Source: Acephala macrosclerotiorum
Lineage: Eukaryota > Ascomycota > Leotiomycetes > Helotiales > Mollisiaceae
DNA length: 64,000 bases
Reading direction: 5' to 3'
Assembly (NCBI GenBank): GCA_014904845.1
Contig: MU119351.1
Coordinates: 1-64,000 of the forward strand
How positions within the stretch are numbered: position 1 is the stretch's first letter; each line of letters begins with the position of its first letter. A program made the position numbers and the translations under genes. The notes under the pieces were generated by a model. The model was not told the DNA's origin. It worked only from the letters and a program-made list of their open reading frames with translations, and ran no database searches. Shown piece after piece: positions 25,353-35,789 of this stretch.

Positions 25353-27229
25353 ATGGACGCGTCTGCACCTTCTATCGAGAAAGCCTATGACTACCCCGAG
25401 CTCGTTCGACTCACTGCTGAGGGTATACCCACGTATGCCCCGCTACATAAATTCCTTCTAGAAGCTGATCCCCGTCCTACTTGTGAAATTACTTCGGTCC
25501 AGTTCAAAGACAACAAGGACGAACACGAACATGACAACCAGTCCAGTAAGGAGAAGATAGAGCTGCACAAAATACCCAGCTCTGAGCTAGAAAAGGAGTT
25601 GAAGGAGACAAAAGGGCATCGACTTCTTCTCATTGAAAATATATGTCCTGATGTAATCAATTTGCTTGGACGATATTGGGACGTTCCACCGGGTTTCTTT
25701 TTAGCACATCTTGAGAACTCCAATTGGTACAGCCTCCAGAATATTCCTCAGAACTTGCCTGGTCTCAGTTCAGTTCAAAGCCTTGATGGATACGTCCGAT
25801 TCCAGTTCATCGGGCCCAGAGAGTTCGAGATTAAGGGTTCCCCGGAGCAGCCACAAGCCCCAGGTATATCCCATGTTACTCTCTGATACCATGCTGCGCA
25901 CTAAACACTCCCAGGGATTCGTGACGAAAATTACTTGTTACCAGATCGTATTCACGAGGACCCCCATACATCATCTGTCCCGCGGGTTGCAGGTGGCTTC
26001 AATCCATTTCCGCCCCAACACACGGATCCCGAAGATGGTCCCGAGACCAGAATGAACCCAGTTGCGTTTGTGAGGAACTCAATTACCATATGGTTCGACA
26101 AGGAGGGCAATAACTGGCGGAGAGGTTCGTAGCACCGCCTCAGCTCAATTTTTACATCTAACACGTTTCAAAAGGCATTGTCCTCTTCGATCCACCTTTC
26201 GAAGCTAGAGTCGAACAATTTAGAAAGAAGGACAATTCGAAGTACAGGTCATTCATTCGCAGACGACCACCTCCGCACTTTTCAGATAACGACATCGACC
26301 ACCGACGCTCGTATAAAGAGTCCTTCGAAAAGTGCCTACAACATAACAAGCATATCAAAGAAGGCGGAGTGCCAAAACCGTTCGTTCTTCTGGAAGATCT
26401 ATGTCGTATCATCGCCTCTGAGTGGCTGGTCTTCAATACGTACATCGAGAGGGAGCTGAACAACATCGAAAGTTGGTTCGAATTCCTTGGAGAAAAGTGC
26501 GATGAGAAACAGCTACATGACCTTCTGCTGCAGTTGATGCGGGCACGCCGTCGTGTCACCAAATATGACACACTCGTACACGATCAACTCCACTTGTGCC
26601 CTGAGCATTGGAAACATGAGACCCCTCAGGCATCCTCCTGTCCCGTGTCTGGAGTTACCCAAGCAGGCATTTCTACCACCTTCTCGTCCCCCCTGCAAGA
26701 TTTCCATCAGGTCAGCAGCCATCTTACGCACAACAAAACACGTATATCTCAAGCTATTAAGATGGTGACATCTCTCATGGCCGTCCGTCTCAACAGTCTT
26801 ATCGTGGAGCAGAACAGTAAGCTTGCCGAACAGAGCGGAACTCTTGTTCAGTTAAACACGTTGATCTCCAAGCATAACGAGGAGATTGCCTCGCAGGGCG
26901 AAACGATGGTGAAGCAGAGCAAGCTCGCCGAGGCTCGCAATTCTAGTCTTGCATTCCTAACTCTTGTTACGAGTCTCCTTCTGCCATTCACTACAGTTGC
27001 GGCCTTTATGGCGATTCCTGCAGACAGCGGACTGGGACCTGGAGCTAAAAGGCAATGGATCTACTGGGTAGTCTCTGTTCCAGTAGCTACATTTTTGGTA
27101 GTTGCCTTTTATCTTGATTACTGGCGAGAAAAGGGGAAAGCAAATCAGAAAGATCTAGAGAGGGATAAACACGAAACTTCGTCGAAAGACGAGAGCTGTA
27201 CAGCATCTGCTACCCCCCAGACTGCATGA
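25353..27229 (+). CDS. CorA-like Mg2+ transporter-type membrane protein
   Basis: Exons 25353-25863, 25915-26124 and 26175-27229 join to 591 residues. The start is MDASAPSIEKAYDYP; the frame upstream has no other ATG. Two hydrophobic segments lie at the C-terminus (about residues 498-520, LAFLTLVTSLLLPFTTVAAF, and 535-556, WIYWVVSVPVATFLVVAFYL), preceded by a long helical region with repeated Q/S-rich heptads (LVQLNTLISKHNEEIASQGE). This layout of a large cytosolic domain, long stalk helix and two C-terminal membrane spans is that of fungal CorA-like proteins. The canonical Gly-Met-Asn pore motif is absent (AAFMAIPADS instead), so magnesium transport is doubtful; many such proteins in fungi are of unknown substrate. 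The tail after the second span is charged and cytosolic. No operon-like context. Confidence 0.82.
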
Positions 27230-27468
27230 CCCTGGAGTCCGAAAGCCTCGAGACCTGGTTTAATGGAAATATATCACAGAGGAGAATGTTTTGATCACGT
27301 GACCTTTCCCGCTCATTATGTTCTTTGCTAGTAACTTTGCTTCCAAAGAGACCTCTTGTCAAGATATCCCGACTTCAGATAAGATCCTCCGGTCAAGATG
27401 TCTAGCTTCGGCTTCTTATTCTTCGACGTGCCTCTAATTGTGAATGTCACGTGTATCTATATCTATAG
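27230..27468. other. Intergenic region
   Basis: No gene. Two TCACGTG E-box-like sites occur (about 27296 and 27449), the second just before the small ORF that follows. Confidence 0.4.
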
Positions 27469-27792
27469 ATGCCGCTAACCCTGATCAGGACAAGCTTGCT
27501 TCTCTCTGTCGCCACTGAAATTATCTTCTTCACAGCCTCTTACCTCCAAAACCTACCTATATCAAGCGTAACCTTACCTCCAAAGTCTAAAAATGGATCA
27601 TCGCTACAATTCCAAGTGGACATCGGACGATCAGACCAAAAATTAATCCTCGGCCTTAATTCTATTTCAATGGTGCCTGAATGCAAAGATGACGTTAGCA
27701 CCGTCAAAGACCCGTCGTGTCTAGCGGGGCCGCAGCCGCGAACGCGTGTCAGCGTTCCTCAGCCTTCCAACTTCACCCTTTTCTTAATATAG
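27469..27792 (+). CDS. Hypothetical small protein, doubtful
   Basis: A 107-codon ORF with a true ATG. The N-terminus is hydrophobic (TSLLLSVATEIIFFTASYL) and could be a signal peptide or membrane anchor. The remainder is Ser/Pro-rich with only two cysteines. I do not recognise it, no introns are evident, and it could be a chance ORF between two real genes. The following 200 bases up to the mannosyltransferase start contain nothing else. Confidence 0.25.
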   Translation: MPLTLIRTSLLLSVATEIIFFTASYLQNLPISSVTLPPKSKNGSSLQFQVDIGRSDQKLILGLNSISMVPECKDDVSTVKDPSCLAGPQPRTRVSVPQPSNFTLFLI

Positions 27793-27989
27793 AGGGCATT
27801 CCGAAGTGGACGCGGCGCGCTTTCCAGCGAATATGAAGTTATTTTCTGCTGTGGAATGTTTCTTCCTTCCACTCTATTTTGTTCCCAGCCTTATTAATTG
27901 AGGACGATTGTACAACATGAACATGATTTTTGTTTGATTTTTGGGAATTATTTGGCCCTGCGTCATTTCTTACGCGCTGTACAATTACC

Positions 27990-29669
27990 ATGCATCTCCT
28001 GTCCTCAACACAGCCTTGCCATGCGCGAAACCTCGTTTTCTTCGCTGTCCTGGTCCTCACCAGCCTGATTTTCAATTACTGTTATTTCCTCAACGATCGC
28101 TCCCTCTCCTCCATTTCCGCCTCCATTCCGAAAATCCCGAAAATCCCAACAGACAAACTGAGGCTGCCGCCCTCAGTCACCGAATTCTCCTGGTTCAAAC
28201 CGAAATCGAAATTTTGGCACGACTTCGCTCCTATTCTCGACGGCGCAAAACCGAAATGCGAGCCTGCGAAATTGAGGACAAAAGCTGTGACGGCTGGCGC
28301 GGTGGCCGGGAGTGTATACAATCCTGTCAATTTTTTGGAAATGAGCGATGAAGATGTAGTTGGGATGAAAAGACAGCACGCGCTATTCCTCGACCTCCTC
28401 TCTTTCTCGAACCTTAAACTCGATTTCGAAGAAGGCGCACAGGGAATCGTTACCACGGCTGGAGGCGCATATTTCCCCGTCCTGCTGGTTTCTCTACTCA
28501 TGCTGCGACGAACAGGTTCCACTTTACCGGTCGAGATATTTCTACAGAATGATGAGGAGTATGAGAGTTTACTCTGCGAAGACGTATTCCCGAAATTGAA
28601 CGCGAAATGCGTCCTCCTTCCCTCCTACCTGTCCAGCTCTCGACGAAAATTCCATCCGCATGGCTACCAGCTTAAGATTCTCGCCATTCTATTTTCGAGA
28701 TTCGAAGACGTGCTGTTTCTGGATGCAGATGATTTCCCTGTCCATCCTCCCGAGTCGTTGTTTGAGTCGCAGGTGTATAAGGAGAATGGGTTAGTTCTTT
28801 GGAAGGATTTCTGGAAACCGACATTCTCACCCCTCTTCACGAACATAACCTCTCTCGATCCTTCCCTCCTCTCAAACCGGGCGACGATCGAAGCAGGGCA
28901 GATATTAGTCAACAGGAGGACGAAGGGGAAGATGTTGATGCTAGCCAGTTATTATAATATATACGGAGATTGGTATTATGACCTGATATCTCAAGGGGGA
29001 CCCGGGGAAGGGGATAAAGATACCTTCGCCCCTGCTGCGTTGGCTTTGAACGAACCGTTCTATACTGTCGAAAGGGCACCGGAACCATTGGGGCAGAGGG
29101 GGAATGGAATGGCGGTTTTGCAGTTTTCGGCTGTGGATGCGTTTGCTTGTGATGTCGCCAAGCAGACGAGTATGGATTCAACGACGGACGTGACTAAAGT
29201 GGGGGAGAAGGAGGGACTGAGGAGGGACGAAGAGGCGATTTGTGAGGCGGCGCCGTTTTTCATTCATGCTTCTTGGCCACCAAAATTGAATGCGTTGCAT
29301 AATGTTAGGGACCAGAGGCAATGGGGGAGTTTGGAGAATGCGATGTCGTTGTTCGGGTCGGACATTGAGAAAGTGGCTTGGGGTGATATGGTGGGGATGG
29401 CTTGTGAAGGCGAGCTTGTTGGGGGTTCTTCGAGTGGTAATAGCACGGAGGATGAACAGGAGATGGTACAGGAGGGGAGAAGGGGACATGGATTGGGTCT
29501 TGGAAAGCTAGAATTTTGGGACTGGGGAGAGGGGAATAAAACCTCTACTGGCGTCTGTGAGCAAACGAAGAATTGCTTTAGGAATATGTTTGGGGAGGAG
29601 TATGTTTTTACGGATGAGGATAAGGGATTGGATAGGAGTAGAAAGGGGAATACAGAGCTTGAACGGTAG
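27990..29669 (+). CDS. Mannosyltransferase, GT71 (Mnn1/Mnn2-type), Golgi type II membrane protein
   Basis: An intronless 559-residue protein. A single N-terminal membrane span (about residues 14-34, NLVFFAVLVLTSLIFNYCYF) after a short cytosolic tail fits a type II Golgi glycosyltransferase. The catalytic region shows the family pattern: GIVTTAGGAYFPVLLVSLLM, LPVEIFLQNDEEYE, the DxD-like metal and sugar-nucleotide site LDADDFPV (Asp245-Asp248), EAGQILVNRRT, and PGEGDKDTFAPAALAL (Asp342-Asp344). GT71 enzymes transfer mannose from GDP-mannose to mannan branches of cell-wall glycoproteins. Whether this one makes an alpha-1,2 or alpha-1,3 linkage cannot be told from sequence. The ATG chosen at 27990 gives the expected short tail before the span. 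The C-terminal 60 residues are Gly/Glu-rich, low complexity and probably dispensable. Confidence 0.88.
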   Translation: MHLLSSTQPCHARNLVFFAVLVLTSLIFNYCYFLNDRSLSSISASIPKIPKIPTDKLRLPPSVTEFSWFKPKSKFWHDFAPILDGAKPKCEPAKLRTKAVTAGAVAGSVYNPVNFLEMSDEDVVGMKRQHALFLDLLSFSNLKLDFEEGAQGIVTTAGGAYFPVLLVSLLMLRRTGSTLPVEIFLQNDEEYESLLCEDVFPKLNAKCVLLPSYLSSSRRKFHPHGYQLKILAILFSRFEDVLFLDADDFPVHPPESLFESQVYKENGLVLWKDFWKPTFSPLFTNITSLDPSLLSNRATIEAGQILVNRRTKGKMLMLASYYNIYGDWYYDLISQGGPGEGDKDTFAPAALALNEPFYTVERAPEPLGQRGNGMAVLQFSAVDAFACDVAKQTSMDSTTDVTKVGEKEGLRRDEEAICEAAPFFIHASWPPKLNALHNVRDQRQWGSLENAMSLFGSDIEKVAWGDMVGMACEGELVGGSSSGNSTEDEQEMVQEGRRGHGLGLGKLEFWDWGEGNKTSTGVCEQTKNCFRNMFGEEYVFTDEDKGLDRSRKGNTELER

Positions 29670-30776
29670 TTGGGTGTTTGAGTTGATATCGTGATGTGAA
29701 AGCAAATAGCAGAAGATGGGCTGGCAGATGGGGCCGGGACGAGAGCCAAGCAGCTCATTCGCCAAGTGGCTAACAGATATTTAGGAAGAAGATTCTCTCT
29801 GATTGAGAAACATTAGATATTCTGCCAAGTTGCAGCTTCAGTGCCCCAGCCTTGCCTGGACTTTCTCGTGTTCCGCTCCTCCTTAGGCAACCTCAACCCT
29901 TGCTTTGCCAAAGTGTAACCCTATAAGAGCCTACAGAGGTATATTCACCCCCTTTGACGCCTTAGCACCCTTGTGATGTGCTACAAGGTTGTTTTCAAGC
30001 TCTCTAGTTGGTTATTCAAAGAATCCCGAGCAAAGTCTCAAGCAGTGCTTTCACTTACAATCGAAAGGCCGAGGAGAAGAGTTCGTGTTGTTGACCTCTG
30101 CGCGAACTAGTTTTCTGATCATACCTCCTTCGGGCCGCTCAGATGCAGGTTTTGAGGCTTTTGATGAATCAAGATCTAATTCTGTTTGATCATATATTGT
30201 GCTATATTCACCCGATGTTTGAGTTTTTGCTGTCAATTTCGTACCATTTTGATCACCATCCCATGCTTCATATATTTGAAAATATGATAAAGCCATACTC
30301 TATAACACAAGTCAGTAGAGTTGTACGGACTTTCATACTTGTTGTCATCTCTCCTGTTCTCGAACATGTGTTAGATTTTCACGGGGTCAGACTTGAACAG
30401 AAGTGCCTACAACGGGTCACGTGGTGCTTTCGTGAACTCGAAAGTGAGTTTTCCTTGAATAGTACCACCCTCCGGAAATTGTCTGTATCATTCAAGACCC
30501 TCTACTTCTAGAAGAATGCATTTATGATGTTCGACACAGGATGAGGCGTTCTGGTAGGCAGAGTTTGCGGTGCCGCAACTCTCGACTCGCTTAACTGGGC
30601 GCCCCCTTTTCAAAACAGAAGGAACACTCAACAACACTTCCTTCCTTTCTTGCTTCAACAACTCTAGAAAAAGTGTACGTGTAATAGATATTCTACTAGC
30701 GCCAAATAGCTGCGCCGTGTATAAGAGTCGCTCAGCTCCCACCTTTCTCGCTCTTTTTCTTCTCCAGCTTCATACA
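29670..30776. other. Intergenic region and promoter of the next gene
   Basis: No supported gene. ORFs of 66-122 codons on both strands overlap and look random. The last 60 bases before 30777 are strongly pyrimidine-rich (CCCACCTTTCTCGC, then a CTTTTTCTTCTCC stretch), as is common just upstream of expressed fungal genes. Confidence 0.45.
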
Positions 30777-32306
30777 ATGTCTTTTTGCCAACGTATCAAG
30801 TTCACGAGCATCTGCGGACTCGCCACCCAAAGTGCTCATTTAGTTACAGCTCGTGCCGCCTCGAGCAATTCCTCTCGCATTCCTATCCCCGTTCGTTCTC
30901 AAAACACTCTTCCTTCTGTTGTCGCTGTTCCAGCGAGCCGACCTGCCACTCATTTCGACAAATCTGTCAACCCACGACCAGCTTCTATGCCCAAGAAGAC
31001 TGAGTCTTCAATTCTTGCTCATGTTGAACGTGTAAGTAACTCCCTTCTACTGCTATTTCGCTGGGCGCATTGTCGCATTGTCGCTGTCGCCGTCGCTGTC
31101 GCCGTCGCTGTCGCCGTCGCTGTCGCCGTCGCTGTCGCCGTCGTTGTCGCCGTCGTTGTCGCCGTCGTTGTCGTTGTCGTTGTCGCTGTCGTTGTCGCTG
31201 TCGTTGTCGCTGTCGTTGTCGCTGTCGTTGTCGCATGTTGCTAACTTTTCGCGCAGCTTCGTAGGACCCGAACTGCCCAATCGACCTATAAGACTTCAAC
31301 CGCCTTCAAAAAGCCTACGCCAAAGCCTGCGATGACCCAGCCTCGACCAATCTCTCGACCAGCTTCCCGAGTACCTTCTGCGACATCGGATACTTCATCA
31401 TCGTCATCTCGTCTTGTCCGGCACGAGAAGTCAATCGAAGCCCATGTTTCTCGGGTGTCTCGCGCCAGGGAGAAGACGTCGCCGGTCTCGTCTGCACGCC
31501 CGACTCCATCTAGTAGCCGCAAAGTCAGTCCGCTCCAGCCACTTCAGATCAAGAAGAGGCCTGCCGTCGACCTTGCACAGCTTGATGAGTCATTGGCTCG
31601 GCTTTCAGTTCTTCCTCTCGCTGTTGTACCTAAATTACCTGCTCTTCGGTCTTGTAAGTCACTCAAACAATCCTCAACATTCTCTTCAGTGTGGTAGACT
31701 TTGCTGACTCTGACACTGGCAGGCCTGAAGACATCTGCAGCGATCGGGAGGAAAGCTGTCCATTTCGTTGAATATGGAGACTGGAATCTTCACGGCATTC
31801 GAACATACCAACCGGACTCACCTCCGAACACATTCTTTTCGCCCTTCGATGCCGAGATTTCCGAGCCCAGTATTCACGCCAGGTCTCATGGAGTTGTCCA
31901 TCCCGGAAGCTATGCCTTGGTCCGCCAAACCGAGCAGCAGATCCGATGGCCTCCGCCTGACCATGATGGCCCAGTCCGTCCCGGATACGACTCTATGCCA
32001 CCCTCTTGCTGCCGCGCTTGTGCCAAAGTCGCTGCAAGAGGTACGAGCCAAATCCGGTATCGTCCACAACAAGTCAGTGTTCGGTGTTCTGCCTGCATGG
32101 AGTCGACTGCCAGACTTCCATCCTATTCACCAGCACTCGACGACGATGGACGAGATGATGATGAGGACGACTGCCCTAACTCCATCCATCACCACTATCC
32201 AGAGACCTGCGCATACTTTCGCAATGGTTTCAAGGCCAATATACTTTGGTTGTACTCTGAATACCCCGAACGAGCGACAGAACTCTACGAAATCCTAAAC
32301 AGTTAA
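30777..32306 (+). CDS. Uncharacterised Ser/Pro/Arg-rich protein with conserved C-terminal block
   Basis: Exons 30777-31031, 31257-31653 and 31723-32306 have good borders (GTAAGT donors, GCAG or GCAG-like acceptors) and sum exactly to 411 residues. The first 200 residues are low-complexity and basic (SRPASRVPSATSDTSSSSS and similar), probably disordered. The C-terminal exon is more protein-like: AIGRKAVHFVEYGDWNLHG, a Cys cluster (PSCCRACAK and VRCSACME) that might bind metal, an acidic run DDDGRDDDEDD, and the end ANILWLYSEYPERATELYEI. I do not recognise the family. Choosing the other open frame in exon 3 would need an intron end that the splice phase does not allow. Intron 1 is filled by a hexanucleotide repeat (separate entry); if that intron were retained the frame stays open and adds a long Val/Ala-rich tail. 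Confidence 0.7.
31073..31236. repeat. GTCGYY hexanucleotide/dodecanucleotide array inside an intron
   Basis: About 27 uninterrupted hexamers of the type GTCGCT, GTCGCC or GTCGTT fill most of intron 1 (31032-31256). The variants are ordered in blocks: alternating GTCGCT/GTCGCC, then GTCGCC/GTCGTT, a short GTCGTT run, then GTCGTT/GTCGCT. This is a higher-order 12-bp structure, as expected from repeated local slippage. The array gives long artefactual ORFs on both strands. Confidence 0.9.
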
Positions 32307-32379
32307 TCTGTTCATGTCATTCACTCTCACGAGCATTCTGCTGCTGTTCATGTCTGTCTCTTACAGAGGTACACCTACA

Positions 32380-32560
32380 CATACACGGTTCGGCCTCACG
32401 GTTGGACCACAGCGTTACTTTCTGGTTTTCGACTATTCTTATCTCCTCGGCTCGACCTCTCGGTTGGACCATAGCGTTGCTCTCTGTATCTGCTTTTCGA
32501 CTATTCTTATCTTCTCGGATCGGCCTTACGGTTGGACCATAGCGTTGCTTCTAATTCTTC
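32380..32560. repeat. Tandem repeat, about 61-68-bp unit, three copies
   Basis: The core GTTGGACCAYAGCGTT recurs at about 32401, 32462 and 32530, each preceded by TCGGCY and (c/t)tcacgg/tctcgg variants and, in two copies, followed by TTTTCGACTATTCTTATC. It lies just after the stop of the preceding gene, probably in its 3' untranslated region or beyond. Confidence 0.75.
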
Positions 32561-34010
32561 TAGAAAATCACAAAATCCACCTTAAAAAAAACACGAAAAA
32601 TTCAATAATCACAAAAAAATTCAGCATTCTTACCTCCATCGGACACGTTGGCGCTTGGCATTCCTCCTGGTCCGTATGTCTGGCATGGCGTGCGTTGACC
32701 CAGAGGTTGTAGGCCCAAGGTCATACTCTACCTCACAATCGTTATCGCATCACTCTCGCTTCATCAGGTTGTCAGTGCTGGGCAGAGGACTTGACACCTA
32801 TCCATTCTTTCATTTCGCCATCACGGCATCCATTCGCTCAAGTCAGTAGTGGCAGCTGCTGGCTCTTGTGCTGGTTTTCAGTACGTCCCCATGTCGCTGT
32901 CTATCATCAATTTCGATCACTATCCAACACTCTCTTCGACTATCAGCTTCGGGATCACCACCTGGCAAGTGCGTGACTCCATTCTTCTTTGCAGGCAATT
33001 CCGGTCTTTACCTTGCAGCTGAGGAGCTTTGTGCCAACCCATTCTTTCGGATCAGATTCATTGGCACGTCTCTGACTCCTTGTTCAAACGTATTCGCTTC
33101 GGCATCATCGCGATCATTACCCATATTCGCTTCCCTGGATTCCTTGTCTTGTGGCACCAAGCTTGGATCTATCCTGTCGCTTCAACTCTTGTCCCTCGTT
33201 GAACACATTCTCTCAGGAAATAGGCATTGGCAACGCTTATTGTCCTACTTGAACCACAGCTCGTTACATCAACCATCCTTACAGATTCGTGCTAAGTCTG
33301 GTTTCTTCCGGTAACTTTTACTGGTTTCTGTCGCTTCTGGAAGTCACTCGTTATATCACGGCTTATTCCGATTCCTTTGTCGGCTTCGGCTGGCGTCCAA
33401 TTCGCTACTTATATCCAACTTCATTCAATCTTTGGGGGTGGGCTCCCTATTCCACGTTCAGTTTCGACTGGCATCCTGTCTCTATCGAATTCCAACTTCA
33501 GTCTTTCGTTCGAGGGCCAAAGATGGGCACTTTGGTTACCTCTTCATCATCCGCGCACATCTGTCACATTCATTGAAGATTCTTTGAGAGGAGACTCTTC
33601 GCGCATCACAACTCATTACCTCAACATGTCTATCGGGTGACACAAACCTGTACTGCTTCGGCAACACTTCGCTCACTACATCAAAATTCTTTCGGCACAA
33701 ACTCACTCTCATTTCGGAATCGACGGGAAACGGTTCCATTTCAAATTGTGTCTCGACATTCTAGCAGGTACTATCAACTTTTGCAAGACTTTTCCTTCCG
33801 CCATTGGCTTGGGTGGCTCCCTCGACCATTGTCGTGAGGGAAAAGGATCTTGTAGGGGGTGGGGGTAACTGTTTGTTGGATTTGGTGTCTGGATACTGCT
33901 GGTTGGAGAGCAAGGATGTGATGCTCGCACAAGGTGCAATTGGGGCCACGCCTTCGTTCTACTAACTTTAGCGCAGTTCCAGATCTAACAACACAGTCTC
34001 GCTAGTTAGA
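32561..34010. other. Long stretch without a convincing gene
   Basis: About 1.4 kb of T/C-rich sequence with many ORFs of 60-148 codons in all three plus frames, none protein-like (rich in Ser, Phe, Tyr and His from TTC/TCT/CAT strings) and none with splice signals that would join them. It could be a long untranslated region, a decayed gene or non-coding RNA. Confidence 0.45.
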
Positions 34011-34087
34011 ATGTCTTCTGTCTGACCGGTAAGTGGCCCCTTTAGTGAACGCTGGCTAACTTTGTGACAGGCAGCCCTTCACGAGAG

Positions 34088-34252
34088 ATGCCTTCACGTG
34101 GCGGAGGGCGTAAGTACCTAGTCTCACCGGAGTCTGGCGAAACCAAAAACTCTCACTTTTCTACAGCGATCCCTAACGACTCGAGAAACAAGGTTGTGAG
34201 AAGGTGCGCGAGGTGGAGAGGTGGTGGTTGGGGTTGTAATATCCGGAGCTGA
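34088..34252 (+). CDS. Possible 35-residue small protein from a spliced transcript
   Basis: Two well-formed introns lie close together: 34029-34070 (GTAAGT, branch-like GGCTAAC, ACAG) and 34110-34166 (GTAAGT, CTACAG). The first would be in the 5' untranslated region. From the ATG at 34088, exons 34088-34109 and 34167-34252 join to a 35-residue Gly/Arg-rich peptide (MPSRGGG..., ending WGCNIRS) and a TGA. I recognise no family. The paired splice signals argue for transcription more strongly than the peptide argues for coding; a non-coding RNA is equally possible. Confidence 0.3.
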   Translation: MPSRGGGRKYLVSPESGETKNSHFSTAIPNDSRNKVVRRCARWRGGGWGCNIRS

Positions 34253-34818
34253 GGAGGGAAGGAGGAGCTAGATGTTGGCTTCATGTTTATAGAACTTGCC
34301 CTAGATTTGACCAATGGTACGACGCTTCCAATTTATTGCAAGATTCAACTCACCCGGTCTATATCTATACAGAACTTATTCCATTTTGAGATTCAATTGA
34401 AGCTCTTTCATCGTCCGATACTATTGTCTCAGCTATTTAAACGGACAATGCTAAGGTCTTCGAGGCCCTTTGTCTCTAAATTTGCCAGCCAGATGTCTGA
34501 TTTTTGTGCTCCCGAGAATTTTTTCACAAAGAGATTGTTTTGATAATGGAAAGATGTCCCAGCGTTGCTTGGATATTGGACAGGCTTCAATAGGATGGGG
34601 GTTTTTCAAAATTGGAGAGGATCAATAAGGACCTGAAAACTTCCCGGCCCTGTTTCCCCCCCATTGAAACAGTTCAAGACATCATGATACAAATAGGTTC
34701 ACATCTTCAGTCTGTATCACAGCACCGCAGCATCAAGAACTCACGCAAATTCAACACAGTCAAGTACTCAGCAAGACGCCAACAACTTACCACCACCACT
34801 TCTAATACAAGCATCAAG

Positions 34819-35001
34819 ATGTGTGAACTCCACAGAGTATACTACAGCTGTGGGCACGTTCTCATGAACACTCAGAAATGTCGCTACCGAGAAGGACACT
34901 CACCTCGACATTGTCCCTATCGGAATGAGACTAGCCGTCACTCTCGCAAGGAGTGCAGTGGCTGTCGGGGCCAAGAGCTTGTTTGTTGTGTTGTTCTGTG
35001 A
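34819..35001 (+). CDS. Small cysteine-rich CGH-motif protein, copy 1
   Basis: A 60-residue protein starting MCELHRVYYSCGH. It has seven cysteines plus a CGH triad and fits exactly the spacing shared with two other ORFs in this window: Cys2, x8, CGH, x7, C, x10, CP, x13, CSxC. Three Cys/His pairs in a small basic protein suggest a zinc-ribbon-like or treble-clef fold. There is no signal peptide, so a cytosolic or nuclear place is likely. The frame is open for many codons upstream, but the shared MC start makes this ATG the right one. The 3' end reads CCVVL. The family is unknown to me; transcription regulation cannot be seen. Copies 2 and 3 lie about 10 kb away on the same strand. Confidence 0.72.
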   Translation: MCELHRVYYSCGHVLMNTQKCRYREGHSPRHCPYRNETSRHSRKECSGCRGQELVCCVVL

Positions 35002-35558
35002 GGTTAAGAACAATGTCTTTGTTGTCGACTTTTCGAATAGAAGAACAACGTAACAACAGATGATTATCACACGCCAATCCTGACATGAAAAAAAGCTGTT
35101 TCTGTTCGGAATGGTGAGCAGAGCTGCTTTACCGGCGGGTTTGGGTGAGTCAAGGTGAGCAAGGGTGAGTTAAACGTGAGAGCGATAGAGTCCTGAGCAC
35201 GCGAATGAGTCAGCTGGATTATGCTCAGGGGATCCTCTTCTAGCTCCCTAGAGAATCGGTTACAGTTTCCATGTTGTCTAAATATAAGCCTTACTAATGC
35301 CTATTAATCTAGAACATAGCCACCTTTTCTAACCTGGTGCGATGTCGTGATGGTATCCGTTGTCGCTCTCCCTGTTAAACCTACAAGGATCCCTGCTAGA
35401 GCCGATTTTGGATCCAGCGTCGGAATAACCCGTCCCTAAATTTAACCTTCTTTTGAGCCCCGGTTCGCACGCTGTCAGCTTGCAAGACTGCACCTTAGAG
35501 TGGTTTCGTTTGAAGTATTGTACCTTAATGTACTGCAGGATAACGTACACCGTTTTTT
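35002..35558. other. Intergenic region
   Basis: No gene seen. Repeated GTGAG motifs (GGTGAGTCAAGGTGAGC and GGGTGAGTTAAACGTGAG, about 35142-35180) stand out. Composition drifts toward AT near the right end. Confidence 0.45.
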
Positions 35559-35624
35559 TATACTTCAGGCCCGAGCACTCTCAATTGTAGTACTACAACT
35601 GAGATTGCTCGGGCCTGAAGTATA
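35559..35624. repeat. 66-bp near-perfect palindrome
   Basis: TATACTTCAGGCCCGAGCA on the left is mirrored by TGCTCGGGCCTGAAGTATA on the right, with centre GTAGTACTAC; the 33-bp arms differ at only two positions. TA at the outer edges suggests a TA-target transposon end or a tiny fold-back element. It sits at the border where the AT-rich block begins. Confidence 0.8.
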
Positions 35625-35789
35625 AATATTCCGTATAATAAAATTCGAAGCACGCCGAATTTGAACACTAAAACCCGAACTACTTTGGCTTTTAATACGA
35701 TAATAAAACGCACTTCTGTAGTAAAAGTAGTCTTTACGTGACGAAAATCCCGGTGTAACGAAAAATATTATTATTACTCTATAAACCAC

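Noticed and set aside
27930..27989. Upstream extension of the mannosyltransferase frame
   Set aside because: No ATG in the extension; the ATG at 27990 gives the short cytosolic tail expected of a type II Golgi enzyme.
31053..31335. Long ORFs of SDGDSDGD-, RQRQRQ- and SLSPSLSP-type on both strands
   Set aside because: All are readings of the GTCGYY array inside an intron; all six frames stay open because the unit is a multiple of three without stops.
31768..32298. Alternative 176-codon frame over exon 3 of the unknown gene
   Set aside because: The splice phase from exon 2 leads into the other frame, which also closes the gene at a length divisible by three.
35559..35624. Hairpin read as a transcription terminator
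   Set aside because: The organism is a fungus, there is no gene ending here, and the TA-flanked long arms fit a transposon end better.
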